Of a DNA stretch of 64,000 nt, positions 1-8,223 are shown in pieces; the first letter of the stretch is position 1; the number at the start of each line of letters is the position of its first letter. A program made the position numbers and the translations under genes. Origin of the DNA: Micromonospora sediminimaris (GTDB lineage Bacteria; Actinomycetota; Actinomycetes; Mycobacteriales; Micromonosporaceae); the NCBI GenBank assembly GCA_900112325.1, contig FOLJ01000002.1:62001-126000 (forward strand), written 5' to 3'. Below the pieces are notes generated by a model, which worked only from the letters and a program-made list of their open reading frames with translations, was not told where the DNA came from and searched no databases.

Positions 1-380
1 CTGAACCAGACTCCTGACCCCTTAGGCCCGTCCCACATATAAGCAACGGAGGCACCTACCTCGTTCACGATCCTGTTCATAGCTCCACGGCATCGGTTGC
101 AAGGAGGCAGTTGCCCCTCGATGACGATTAAATCACCTGGGGCTGCGCGCTTGAGACCAGCATAAGGGTCGTTGGGGATGCTGACTCGGCCGGCAGAGGC
201 TCCGGACATCCGCGCCACCCGGTTCTCCGTATGCGTTGCCGCTTGTGTGTTGTAACCCCCGCCCAGCGCCGACTCTTCCGGAGTCGCCCTCCCGCTCCAC
301 ACCGAGTATTCATCGAGAATCTCGCCGTCCGAGCCGTGCCGGGTCACGTCTGCGGTGTGACCCGGGGCGTTGTCACCACA
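1..380 (-). other. Deaminase-superfamily toxin tip
   Basis: These are residues 2466 to at least 2591. They carry THTEN with His2515 and Glu2517, and PPCNRC with Cys2559 and Cys2562. This H-x-E then P-C-x-x-C order with about 40 residues between is the zinc site and proton-shuttle Glu of nucleic-acid/nucleotide deaminases. The text around it (SGRATPEE before HTE, RGAMN after the cysteines) reminds me most of Pput_2613-like bacterial toxin deaminases, from memory only. I count 103 G/C in the first 180 bases (57%), against 43/60 (72%) at 3001-3060, and there is a TTA codon at residue 2549. Substrate (DNA, RNA or free nucleotide; C or A) cannot be read from the sequence. Confidence 0.72.
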
Positions 381-3300
381 GTTGTGGACAAGGACCGGCT
401 GGTTACCGGCGGCTACATGGTACGTGTGGGTGTTAGCGACGGTGAGGTTGTGGACCGTGGCGCGGGGGACGCTCCAGCGCTCGATGGCGGTGATCTGAAC
501 GTACGTGCCGGCGCTGGTTTGTAGCCACTGCCCCGGCTGGAGGTCGGTGGCGTCGATCCACTCACCCAGCTCTGGTACCCAGAACGGGTGGCCGTCGGTG
601 GCGGTGACCTCGGCGGTTTCACTGCCCTGGTCGTCTTCGGGATCAATGGTGACCTTCACCAGATGCTTGATACCGTCGCCGGTGATCGTGGCGGTGACGG
701 TATCCACCTCGGTACGACCGGTCTCCGGATCGGTGACTACCACCTTATCGCCAGGCTCGACATCCTCAATTGCCTTGGTTGAGCCGTCGGCCATCAGAAC
801 CCGCGTACCCGGGATGAAGCTGTTGCGAATGGGGCAGGATTCACCGTTCGACGAACTGGCATCACTGCCGCTGGAGCCGCCGTTGCTGCGGTTGGAGGCA
901 CCCGACGAGCCGCCCGGCTTCGAGTCGCCCTTGCCGCTGCCTCCGCCGCCGCCCTTGCCGCCGGCGCCGCCGGAGGCTGCCGACGAGCCCTTCGGGTTGG
1001 ACTTGGCCTGAGCTTCCTTCTGCGGGCCGTTACCCGTCTTCTTCGCCGACTGGGTCGCCTTGTTGCTTGTCGAGTTGACCTTGTCGGCGGCCTTCTTCTT
1101 TGCTGCCTGGGCGGCCTTCTTGGCCCGTTCGATGGCGAGCTTCTTCGCCTGCAACGCGGCGGCCTCGGCAGCTCGTGCCGCCGCCAGCACCGCCTCGGCG
1201 GCCCGTTTCGCCGCCTGCCATGCCTGGATCGCGTTGATCGTACGGTTGACCGCCCGGATCACCGCTGGGATCTTGGCGACCTTGGTCCAGGGGATCGCGT
1301 TGAGGATGAGGCTGCCGCACGCCCACATGTCACCGCCGAAGCAGTTCAGGGCGTCGTTGATGCCGATGAACTCCTTGAGGATGTACCACGCCGAATCCAG
1401 GATGACCGAAATCAGCGAGCGGCCCATGTTGGCCTGCGCCTGAGCGATCATCGCCGACGACAGACCTGCACCGGCCAGCGCCGCCGCCGTCTCCGACGCG
1501 GTCAACGCCACCGACAGGCCCGACGGGTCGGAGTGGGTGACCGGGTTGTTGTGGGCGTACGTGAAGCCGTTGTTCTGCACCGGGTCGGTCAGGTCCAGCA
1601 CCGGGTCCGCGGAGAGGAACCGACCCACCTCCGGGTCGTACAGCCGGGCACCCAACGGCACGAAGCCGGAGGTGTCGTCGCGGACCGCACCGAGGAAGCC
1701 CCGGTTGGTCTGCAGATTGGCCGGCGTGTCGGCGATCCGCTGGTTGCCGAACGGATCCTGCTTACGGATCCGGATCTGCATCCCGTCGGCGAGGGCCACC
1801 TCGGCGGACGGGCTGCCCTGATGGTCGCTGGCGACGGCCACCAGGTTGGATCCGGTGCTGGTGCCGTAGGCGTACCGCGTCACCATCCCGCCTGGCGTGG
1901 CGTAGCTCCGCTGGGTGTTGAGCAGCATCCCGCCGCTCTGCACGGAAACCTGGGCCTCGCCGAGGTCGAGGGTGGCCTGCTGACCCTGGATCTTCAGCAG
2001 GCGGGTGCCGCCCGGCCCGTAGATGTGCCGCGTCTCGTCCTGTGCCTCCCACAGCTGCTCGGGAGCACCACCGGCGCAGGCCGCGAGCACGATCGGCGTT
2101 GAGTCGGCGATGGCTGCGTCCTGCACCGCCAGGCACAGGCCGGAGGCGGGATGCTTCAACTGCCCCGTCGAAAGCCGCTCCAGCTGCTGCGCCGCCGTGC
2201 CGTCACACCGTTGCAGGCGCAGCGCCGACCCGGCGGTGGTGCCGGCCGGCTGGGCGCACCAGGAGTCGAATATCGACAGGGTGCCCAGGTTGGCGTTGGT
2301 CTGCTCCGGTGCCGGGACGAAGGCCCACTTCTGCGCGATTGTCGCGTTGCACGTGTACAGCTGGATGGGTCGGTTCGGCTCGGCCAGGCTGGAACTCAGG
2401 TCTATGCACTTGCTCGCCAGACCCATGTACGAAGTGCGGCCCTTGGTGCCGGAGCCGGTGATCCGCTCGACCTGGCCGTCGTACGTCCAGGACAGCTCCT
2501 GCTGGTCCCCGTTGCGGGTGGAGGTGACCGACTTCGTCTCGCCGGTCAGCTCGTACAGCCGCTTCGCCTCGGAGACGATGGCCGCGCCCTGCGGCGTGGT
2601 GTAGGTCTTGGTGACGGCGTCGAGGGTGCGCGGCTGGTCACCCTCCTCGGTGCCGTAGCCGTACCCGTAGGTGGTCTCGATCGGGCCGGTGGAGGTGCGG
2701 CCGGTCAGGTCCCGCTCGACCAGCTTGGTGCGGTTGCCGAGCAGGTCGTACTCGTACTCCTGCCAGTAGCCGGTGCCGTCGACACCCGCCGCCGCGTTCG
2801 GGGCCGTCGCGGTGCCCGGACCGGCGCTGCACGACGCCTGGTCCTGCGATGTCCAGGCGTTGCGGAGCTGGCCGAGCGGGTCGTAGGTGAAGCACTGCCG
2901 CTCGGCGATGGTGGTGGCGTGTTCCCGGATCGAGGTGACGTTGCCGGCGTCGTCGTAGCCGTAGGAACGGTTCGAGACGAGATGGTTGCCGGTGACCTCG
3001 CGGAACACCTGCTGCCGGGTGAGGGCGCCGCTGGCGTCGTCGTACGAGGCCATGGTCCACACCCGGTACGGGTGCGCGCCCAGGGTGGAGCGCAGCACCT
3101 GCCCGTACGGCGAGTAGACCGTCTCGGAGCCGTACCAGTCCTTGCCGGACACCGACAGCGGCAGGCCGTCCCTGGTGTACCGGACCAGCAGCTTCTCGCT
3201 GGGCAGCGAGCCGACCGCCGGCAGCGTCGCCGACTCGGTCAGACCGGTGTCGGTGTACGTGTAGTCGTAGCGGTACTCCTGGTTCAGACCCCAGGTGCTG

Positions 3301-6300
3301 GCGATCGACTCCGGCAGCGTCAGCGTGGTCGAGGTCGGCTGGTAGTCCTCGGTGTAGCCGCCGACCGACTGGGTGTACGGCAGGCCGTCGGTGTACCGGG
3401 TCGACGTCGCCGGCAGACCCTTGCCGCCGGCCACCGTGTCATAGGTGTACTCGGCCAGCAGTTCACCGCCGCTGCCACCGAGCCGCTGCTGGGTGGGGCG
3501 GGACAGTTCGTCGTACCCGTTCCACACCGTGATGCCACGGGCGTTGGTGGTGGTCAGCGGCCGGTCCCGGTGGTCGTACGTCATGGTGGTGGCGCCGGTG
3601 TCCGGGTCGGTGGTCCGGGTCAGCCGGCCGCGCTGGTCGTACGTCCAGGTCCACGGGACCGGGTTCGCCGAGTGGGTGGCCTCGGCGAGCTGCCCGCGCG
3701 CGTCGTACTCGTAGCGCATCGAGGTGAAGTCGGTGCGGGCGGCGTCGCGGAAGGTGTCGACCCGCGTGGTGCGGCCGAGGCCGTCGGTGTGGAGGCGGTA
3801 CGAGGCCGCGCCCGCCGGGTTGATGACTGTGGAGTGGTCGAGGCCGTAGCTGTACCGGGTGGCGCGGCTCGGGTACTCCGTGCCGTTGAGCAGTGGCAGT
3901 TCCTCGACCACCCGGCCGAGGCCGTCGTAGGTGTAGCGGGTGGCGTTGGGCACCACCGTGTCCGACTCGGGCGTGAAGAGCCGGCCGATCGGCGAGCCCT
4001 CGGCGAAGTAGGCGTTGTTGGTCTGCCAGACCTCGCCGGCCGAGTTGTAGAGCGTGTCGGTGATCAGCCGTCCGCCACCGGTCGCCTCCACCTGGGACTG
4101 CCGTTCCCGGCCGAGTCCGTCGTAGATGGTGACCGAGGTCTGGATCCGGTCCTCGTGGCCCCGGGCGAAGGTGGTGACGTACGGCGGCTTGCGGATGCTC
4201 TCGCCGGGGTTCTCCGGGTCGGGCACGATCGCCGGGAGGGCGTACTCGGCACGGAAGTCGGGCACCAGGGCCGGTGACGGGGTACGCCCCGCGCCCCACG
4301 CCTTGACGAGGCGGCCGAGGGCGTCGTACTCGGCGTGGCTGACCTGGTTGTTCGGGTCGGTGGTCTTCAGGGTGACCGCGCGGCCCGGATCCAGTTCCCG
4401 GGTCTGCTTGTGCCCGAGGGAGTTCTCCTCGCTCACCGCGTACGCCTGGCCGCTGGCCGGGGTGTAGGTGATCCGGGAGACCTTGTTGTCCGGGTCGGTT
4501 CGGGTCAGCACCCGGCCGATGGCGTCGAAGGTGGTGGTGCCGTCGTTCTGGAAGCCGGAGCCGTCCGCCTTCAGCGACCAGGTCTGGGTGGCCAGGCCCC
4601 GGGTGTTGCTCGGCAGGGCGGCACCGTAGGCGGCGCCGTCGTAGCCGACCCGGCCGGCGGAGGAGAGCGTCGTCAGGTCGTCGAAGTCGGCGGCGGCACA
4701 GGTCGTCGGGCTGCTGCGGATCTGCCTGGTGAGGCCGATGAGGTTCTTGTCGGTGCGGTGCGTGTACTCGACGAACGTGCAGGATTCGTCACCGGACTTG
4801 CCGGTGTCACCGAGTGACTCGATCCGCTCCGGCAGGCCGTGGGTGCTCTCGTAGGTGGTCTTGGTTTCCACCGTGCGCAGCGTTCGGGTGTCGTCGCCGG
4901 TGCCGGAGGACCGGGACACCGCCTTCTGCCGCGTGTCGGTGACCCGCCACGCCTTCAACGGGTCGAGCCCGTCGTCGCGGTCGCGGGAGGCGAGTTCGGT
5001 CGCCGTGGGGTAGGTGACGCTGCGGGTGAGCCAGTTGGCGTCCGGGTCGCTGGCCTTGGCGTACGTCAACTCCTCGGCGACCCGGCCGGCGAACGGCTCC
5101 CGGTCCTTGGCGATCTCCTCGCCGGTGCCCACGTTGTCCTTGACGGACACGCTGTCGCCCATGCCCCGGAAGTAGCGGGTGACCGACTTGGTCTGCTCGC
5201 TGCCCAGCTCCGCGATAGGCGGCCCGGTGAGGACGGTGACCTGCTCGAAGCCGGCGAACTGGGAGTAGGTGCGGCGGGACTTCTTGCTGAACTCCGGCTC
5301 GGCGAGCCGCCAGCCGGCGTTGTCGTACGCGTACGTGGTGAGGGTGGAGGAGGCGGCGCCGTCGATGGCGGGCAGTTCCTCGACGGACTCCACCACGTAC
5401 TTGTGGAACCAGTCGATGACGTCGTCCTTGGCCGGATCCGGGTGCCAGAAGTTCGGGAAGCAGAGCCGGGTGTTGGACTTCAGCTCGGCGGTGTCGTCCT
5501 TGCCGGGCAGGCCGGAGCCGGTGGCGCAGGAGCCGGTGGGTTGCTTGTAGGTGACGACGGTCTCGCCGCCATACTCGTTGATCACACGCGCGATGCGCAG
5601 CCGGGAGAAGCTGGGGCGGTTGTCGTTGCGCACCCGGTTGGGCATGTCCTCCGGGTTGTGGGCGAACCGCACCGGGTTGAGCGCGACCTTGTCGCCGTCG
5701 ACGCCGTACCCGGTCCGCTGGATCGACTCCAGCCAGAGCGCGGTGTTGGGGCCGGTCAGCAGGGTCGGGAAGGACTGGGTGAGCTGGTACTCGTCGACCT
5801 TCTGCAAACTGGTGGAGCCGCTGCGCCGCTGCGCAAAAGTGGTGATCTTGTCGAGGCGCTTGCGGGTGAAGAACGACGGTGAGGCGTTCCAGCACTTCCG
5901 GCCCGAGATGCAGTTCAGGTCGGCCGGGGTGTCGTACCAGATGCGGTAGTCGTGCGGGATCTGGCTGTTGAAGTTCGACTCGGAGCAGGTCTGGGAGCCC
6001 TCGGCGAAGCAGCGCTCCGCCACATCGAAGCTGACCCGGGCCAGCGGCGCGGCGCCGTAGACGTTGTTGCTGCGCTGCCCGTAGTCGATGCGGGTCAGGT
6101 AGCCGCCACGGTCGTACTTCACCGGGGACTTGAAGTTGAAGTTCCGCGCGTAGCGGTTCTCCTCCTTGGCCCACCACAGGCTCATCACGTTGCCGTGGAT
6201 GTCCTCAACGTAGTCCAGCGACCACCGCCACGCCTGTGTGCAGGCCGAGTCGGCCCAGTCGCCGGCCTGGTAGCAGTCCTCACCGGAGTGGTTGCCGTAG

Positions 6301-7775
6301 ACCGGTGCGGTAAGCACCGAGTTGGTGACCGGCTGACCCGCGGTCCAGCCGGGCAGCCGGTGCCGGCCGAAGTGGTAGCGGGTGCCGTCCCTGGTGGTGA
6401 CCACCCAGTACTCACCGTCGGCGTCGCCGTTGTCCAGGCCGGTGTCCTTGAGCAGCTGCACCTTTGACCCGTCGCCGTTGGCGGTGGTCCAGGTCCCGGT
6501 GCTGTCGTCCCGAACCAGCTCGGTGGTCATCCCGCCGAGGGAGAGGGTGGCGTTCTTCGACCCCCAGCAGAGGTCAGCGGTCCGGTGTTCGCTGTTGTTC
6601 GAGCCGGGCTTCTTGGAGTCCTGCCGACAGTTGACGTAGGTGCGGGTGATCGCGCCGGCCGCGTAGTCCCAGCCGTCGCCGATCCAGGAGGCCTGGTTGT
6701 TGGTGGCCGAGGTACGCCCGTCCACCGACTGCGACGAGTACGACAGCGCCACCTTCGGCATCAGGCCGCCGGCCGTCTCGGGCACCTGCACCTGGTACGA
6801 GTAGGTGAACGCGCCCGAGGAGGAACCCGCCGCCCAGGATCCGGAGAACAGCAGCGGGGTTGCGGTGAAGTCGCCGGCAGCCGACGCGCCGGTGTCGAGC
6901 ACGCCGACGACGTTGGCGTCCGCCGCGCTGGACTGGGCCCCGAACGCGGATCGGCCGGCGACCGCGCCGTCGGTCCCGACCAGCGACCCGACCGGCACGC
7001 TGCCGGTGACGATCCGGCGGTCGCCGGCCCCCTCGTCGACGCCCGCGATCGCGGCGCTGCGGGCCGACGCCCCGGCGACCGGGAGGATCTCCACCTCACT
7101 GGAGACGACCTGGCCGGTGACACCGGCCGGTTCGGTGGACTGGACGCCCGCGCCACCGTCGGCGCAGTCGCCGCCGTCCGGGTCGTCGAAGACGCAGTCC
7201 GGCAGCAGGACGACGCCGAACCGGTCGGCGGCCTGTGGGCCGTAGAAGTCGGCGAAGGGCGTGTAGTCGACGCTGAGGGCGACCTCGGCCGTGGGGTCCG
7301 CGGTGGCCGGCGGGGTGATCTTCATGATCAGGCCGGCGACCCCGACGTCGTGCGAGGCCTCGGGGGCGGCCAGATCCACCGCCCAGGTGCCGGCGAGGGC
7401 GGCAGGGTCACCGCCTTCCGGTACGCCGAGGGCGACCGGCAGGTCGTCGACCGGCAACGCCTCACCTGCGGCGACCCCGGTCAGGTCCACCGTGCCGCTG
7501 TCCTCGTCCCAGGCGTCCACCGCGGACGGCTCGTACGGGTCGAGTGGCTCCGGCTCGTCGGTGAGCAGGTCGGTCACGGCCTGCTCGTTGGGCGCGATCT
7601 GCTCCACCTCCGGGATCTCCGGAAGTTCGATCGCGCCACGGCTCATGCCCGGGCCGGGAACGGCGAAAGCCGGGGCGGGCAGGGCCGTGACCGTCATGGT
7701 CATGGACAGCGCCAGGATGAACGCCGTACGGGCGGGACGCCCCCGCCGCCGGGCCAGCAAACCGGTACCAGGCAT
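1..7775 (-). CDS. Secreted RHS/YD-repeat polymorphic toxin, 3' end off window
   Basis: This is one open frame from ATG 7775 to the window edge (2,591 codons plus two bases). I checked the frame at positions 395, 824, 2408, 4019 and 6569. A signal peptide covers residues 1-38 (AxA site, cleavage after A38). A SpvB-like start of the RHS shell lies near 320-370, followed by a long YD-repeat region (roughly 1150-1780). A ricin-B lectin is embedded at about 1788-1910. The RHS-associated core is near 2000-2085 (RFLSADP at 2052), followed by an Ala/Lys helix and a Gly/Ser linker, a Hint domain (2319-2465) and a deaminase-like tip (2466 on). Families of this layout export a toxin inside an RHS cocoon and release it by self-cleavage for contact-dependent killing. 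The ribosome site is GTGGGAG. It is divergent from the DNRLRE/FG-GAP gene. The immunity gene expected downstream would lie outside the window. Target and delivery route are inferred. Confidence 0.9.
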   Translation of the reverse strand, partial: MPGTGLLARRRGRPARTAFILALSMTMTVTALPAPAFAVPGPGMSRGAIELPEIPEVEQIAPNEQAVTDLLTDEPEPLDPYEPSAVDAWDEDSGTVDLTGVAAGEALPVDDLPVALGVPEGGDPAALAGTWAVDLAAPEASHDVGVAGLIMKITPPATADPTAEVALSVDYTPFADFYGPQAADRFGVVLLPDCVFDDPDGGDCADGGAGVQSTEPAGVTGQVVSSEVEILPVAGASARSAAIAGVDEGAGDRRIVTGSVPVGSLVGTDGAVAGRSAFGAQSSAADANVVGVLDTGASAAGDFTATPLLFSGSWAAGSSSGAFTYSYQVQVPETAGGLMPKVALSYSSQSVDGRTSATNNQASWIGDGWDYAAGAITRTYVNCRQDSKKPGSNNSEHRTADLCWGSKNATLSLGGMTTELVRDDSTGTWTTANGDGSKVQLLKDTGLDNGDADGEYWVVTTRDGTRYHFGRHRLPGWTAGQPVTNSVLTAPVYGNHSGEDCYQAGDWADSACTQAWRWSLDYVEDIHGNVMSLWWAKEENRYARNFNFKSPVKYDRGGYLTRIDYGQRSNNVYGAAPLARVSFDVAERCFAEGSQTCSESNFNSQIPHDYRIWYDTPADLNCISGRKCWNASPSFFTRKRLDKITTFAQRRSGSTSLQKVDEYQLTQSFPTLLTGPNTALWLESIQRTGYGVDGDKVALNPVRFAHNPEDMPNRVRNDNRPSFSRLRIARVINEYGGETVVTYKQPTGSCATGSGLPGKDDTAELKSNTRLCFPNFWHPDPAKDDVIDWFHKYVVESVEELPAIDGAASSTLTTYAYDNAGWRLAEPEFSKKSRRTYSQFAGFEQVTVLTGPPIAELGSEQTKSVTRYFRGMGDSVSVKDNVGTGEEIAKDREPFAGRVAEELTYAKASDPDANWLTRSVTYPTATELASRDRDDGLDPLKAWRVTDTRQKAVSRSSGTGDDTRTLRTVETKTTYESTHGLPERIESLGDTGKSGDESCTFVEYTHRTDKNLIGLTRQIRSSPTTCAAADFDDLTTLSSAGRVGYDGAAYGAALPSNTRGLATQTWSLKADGSGFQNDGTTTFDAIGRVLTRTDPDNKVSRITYTPASGQAYAVSEENSLGHKQTRELDPGRAVTLKTTDPNNQVSHAEYDALGRLVKAWGAGRTPSPALVPDFRAEYALPAIVPDPENPGESIRKPPYVTTFARGHEDRIQTSVTIYDGLGRERQSQVEATGGGRLITDTLYNSAGEVWQTNNAYFAEGSPIGRLFTPESDTVVPNATRYTYDGLGRVVEELPLLNGTEYPSRATRYSYGLDHSTVINPAGAASYRLHTDGLGRTTRVDTFRDAARTDFTSMRYEYDARGQLAEATHSANPVPWTWTYDQRGRLTRTTDPDTGATTMTYDHRDRPLTTTNARGITVWNGYDELSRPTQQRLGGSGGELLAEYTYDTVAGGKGLPATSTRYTDGLPYTQSVGGYTEDYQPTSTTLTLPESIASTWGLNQEYRYDYTYTDTGLTESATLPAVGSLPSEKLLVRYTRDGLPLSVSGKDWYGSETVYSPYGQVLRSTLGAHPYRVWTMASYDDASGALTRQQVFREVTGNHLVSNRSYGYDDAGNVTSIREHATTIAERQCFTYDPLGQLRNAWTSQDQASCSAGPGTATAPNAAAGVDGTGYWQEYEYDLLGNRTKLVERDLTGRTSTGPIETTYGYGYGTEEGDQPRTLDAVTKTYTTPQGAAIVSEAKRLYELTGETKSVTSTRNGDQQELSWTYDGQVERITGSGTKGRTSYMGLASKCIDLSSSLAEPNRPIQLYTCNATIAQKWAFVPAPEQTNANLGTLSIFDSWCAQPAGTTAGSALRLQRCDGTAAQQLERLSTGQLKHPASGLCLAVQDAAIADSTPIVLAACAGGAPEQLWEAQDETRHIYGPGGTRLLKIQGQQATLDLGEAQVSVQSGGMLLNTQRSYATPGGMVTRYAYGTSTGSNLVAVASDHQGSPSAEVALADGMQIRIRKQDPFGNQRIADTPANLQTNRGFLGAVRDDTSGFVPLGARLYDPEVGRFLSADPVLDLTDPVQNNGFTYAHNNPVTHSDPSGLSVALTASETAAALAGAGLSSAMIAQAQANMGRSLISVILDSAWYILKEFIGINDALNCFGGDMWACGSLILNAIPWTKVAKIPAVIRAVNRTINAIQAWQAAKRAAEAVLAAARAAEAAALQAKKLAIERAKKAAQAAKKKAADKVNSTSNKATQSAKKTGNGPQKEAQAKSNPKGSSAASGGAGGKGGGGGSGKGDSKPGGSSGASNRSNGGSSGSDASSSNGESCPIRNSFIPGTRVLMADGSTKAIEDVEPGDKVVVTDPETGRTEVDTVTATITGDGIKHLVKVTIDPEDDQGSETAEVTATDGHPFWVPELGEWIDATDLQPGQWLQTSAGTYVQITAIERWSVPRATVHNLTVANTHTYHVAAGNQPVLVHNCGDNAPGHTADVTRHGSDGEILDEYSVWSGRATPEESALGGGYNTQAATHTENRVARMSGASAGRVSIPNDPYAGLKRAAPGDLIVIEGQLPPCNRCRGAMNRIVNEVGASVAYMWDGPKGSGVWF
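381..821 (-). other. Hint (intein-like self-cleaving) domain of the RHS toxin
   Basis: These are residues 2319-2465 of the toxin. It begins SFIPGTRVLMADG, so the self-cleaving nucleophile is Ser2319 where many relatives have Cys. The THTYHV block and terminal VLVHN (2461-2465) are the standard end of PT-Hint domains. In this family the domain cuts the chain after HN and frees the C-terminal toxin. The sequence looks intact, so cleavage activity is likely but inferred. Confidence 0.88.
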
Positions 7776-8223
7776 GCGCGTCGACTCCCACCCAGGCGTG
7801 AAGACGAAAAGGAGGTTCGCGGGAAGAACCGCGAGGGACACGTGCCGGATCGGCACGTGCGTGAGCACTCTCCGTCAGGGCAGGTCAGAGCTCAAGGTTG
7901 CATAGAGTGATCTTCGATGTATGGATGTGATCCACGCCACACCACTATTGCCGCGTAAGACCGCAGGCCAGGGAGATCTTGGCCAAGAAGCTAATTCGAC
8001 TATGTCCGACAAGCGACGTCGGCAAACCCACTCACACAAGATCGAATTCTGGCGTACCGGTCAATGATCAGAAAGTGAACATCACGAATCGGTAACGTTG
8101 ACGGGATAGACGAGATGCCCTGGTGACGTGCGATCGTGTGCCCGCGTTTCTGCCCCTCGGCCCGGCTGACGGGGCGGGTTTCGCGTTCCTTCCTGTCCGC
8201 CCGGCCCACGGGAGTAGACCGCC
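7776..8223. promoter_or_regulatory. AT-rich divergent control region between toxin and FG-GAP genes
   Basis: These 448 bases without a gene separate two divergently transcribed secreted-protein genes and so must hold both promoters. Bases 7981-8100 contain only 59 G/C of 120 (49%), far below the surroundings. A perfect palindrome lies at 7839-7859. I see no convincing -35/-10 pair for either gene. Confidence 0.6.
7839..7859. repeat. Perfect 9-bp inverted repeat in the toxin leader
   Basis: CACGTGCCG - GAT - CGGCACGTG is a perfect palindrome 63 bases upstream of the toxin start codon. It could be a repressor operator or a leader hairpin. Nothing in the window says which. Confidence 0.6.

Noticed and set aside
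1..380. Direct claim of a DddA-type double-stranded DNA cytosine deaminase
   Set aside because: Only the generic H-x-E and CxxC sites are visible; base and nucleic-acid preference cannot be read from them.
231..524. Immunity gene opposite the toxin tip
   Set aside because: Frames there are antisense shadows; immunity genes normally follow the toxin, which is outside the window.
2151..4277. 708-residue forward frame across the RHS gene
   Set aside because: Low-complexity Gly/Val/Arg translation antisense to clear YD repeats; a third-position shadow of high-GC coding.
1..7775. Possible frameshift or stop in the giant RHS gene
   Set aside because: Frame phase agrees at five separated check points and both ends; the gene is unbroken within the window.
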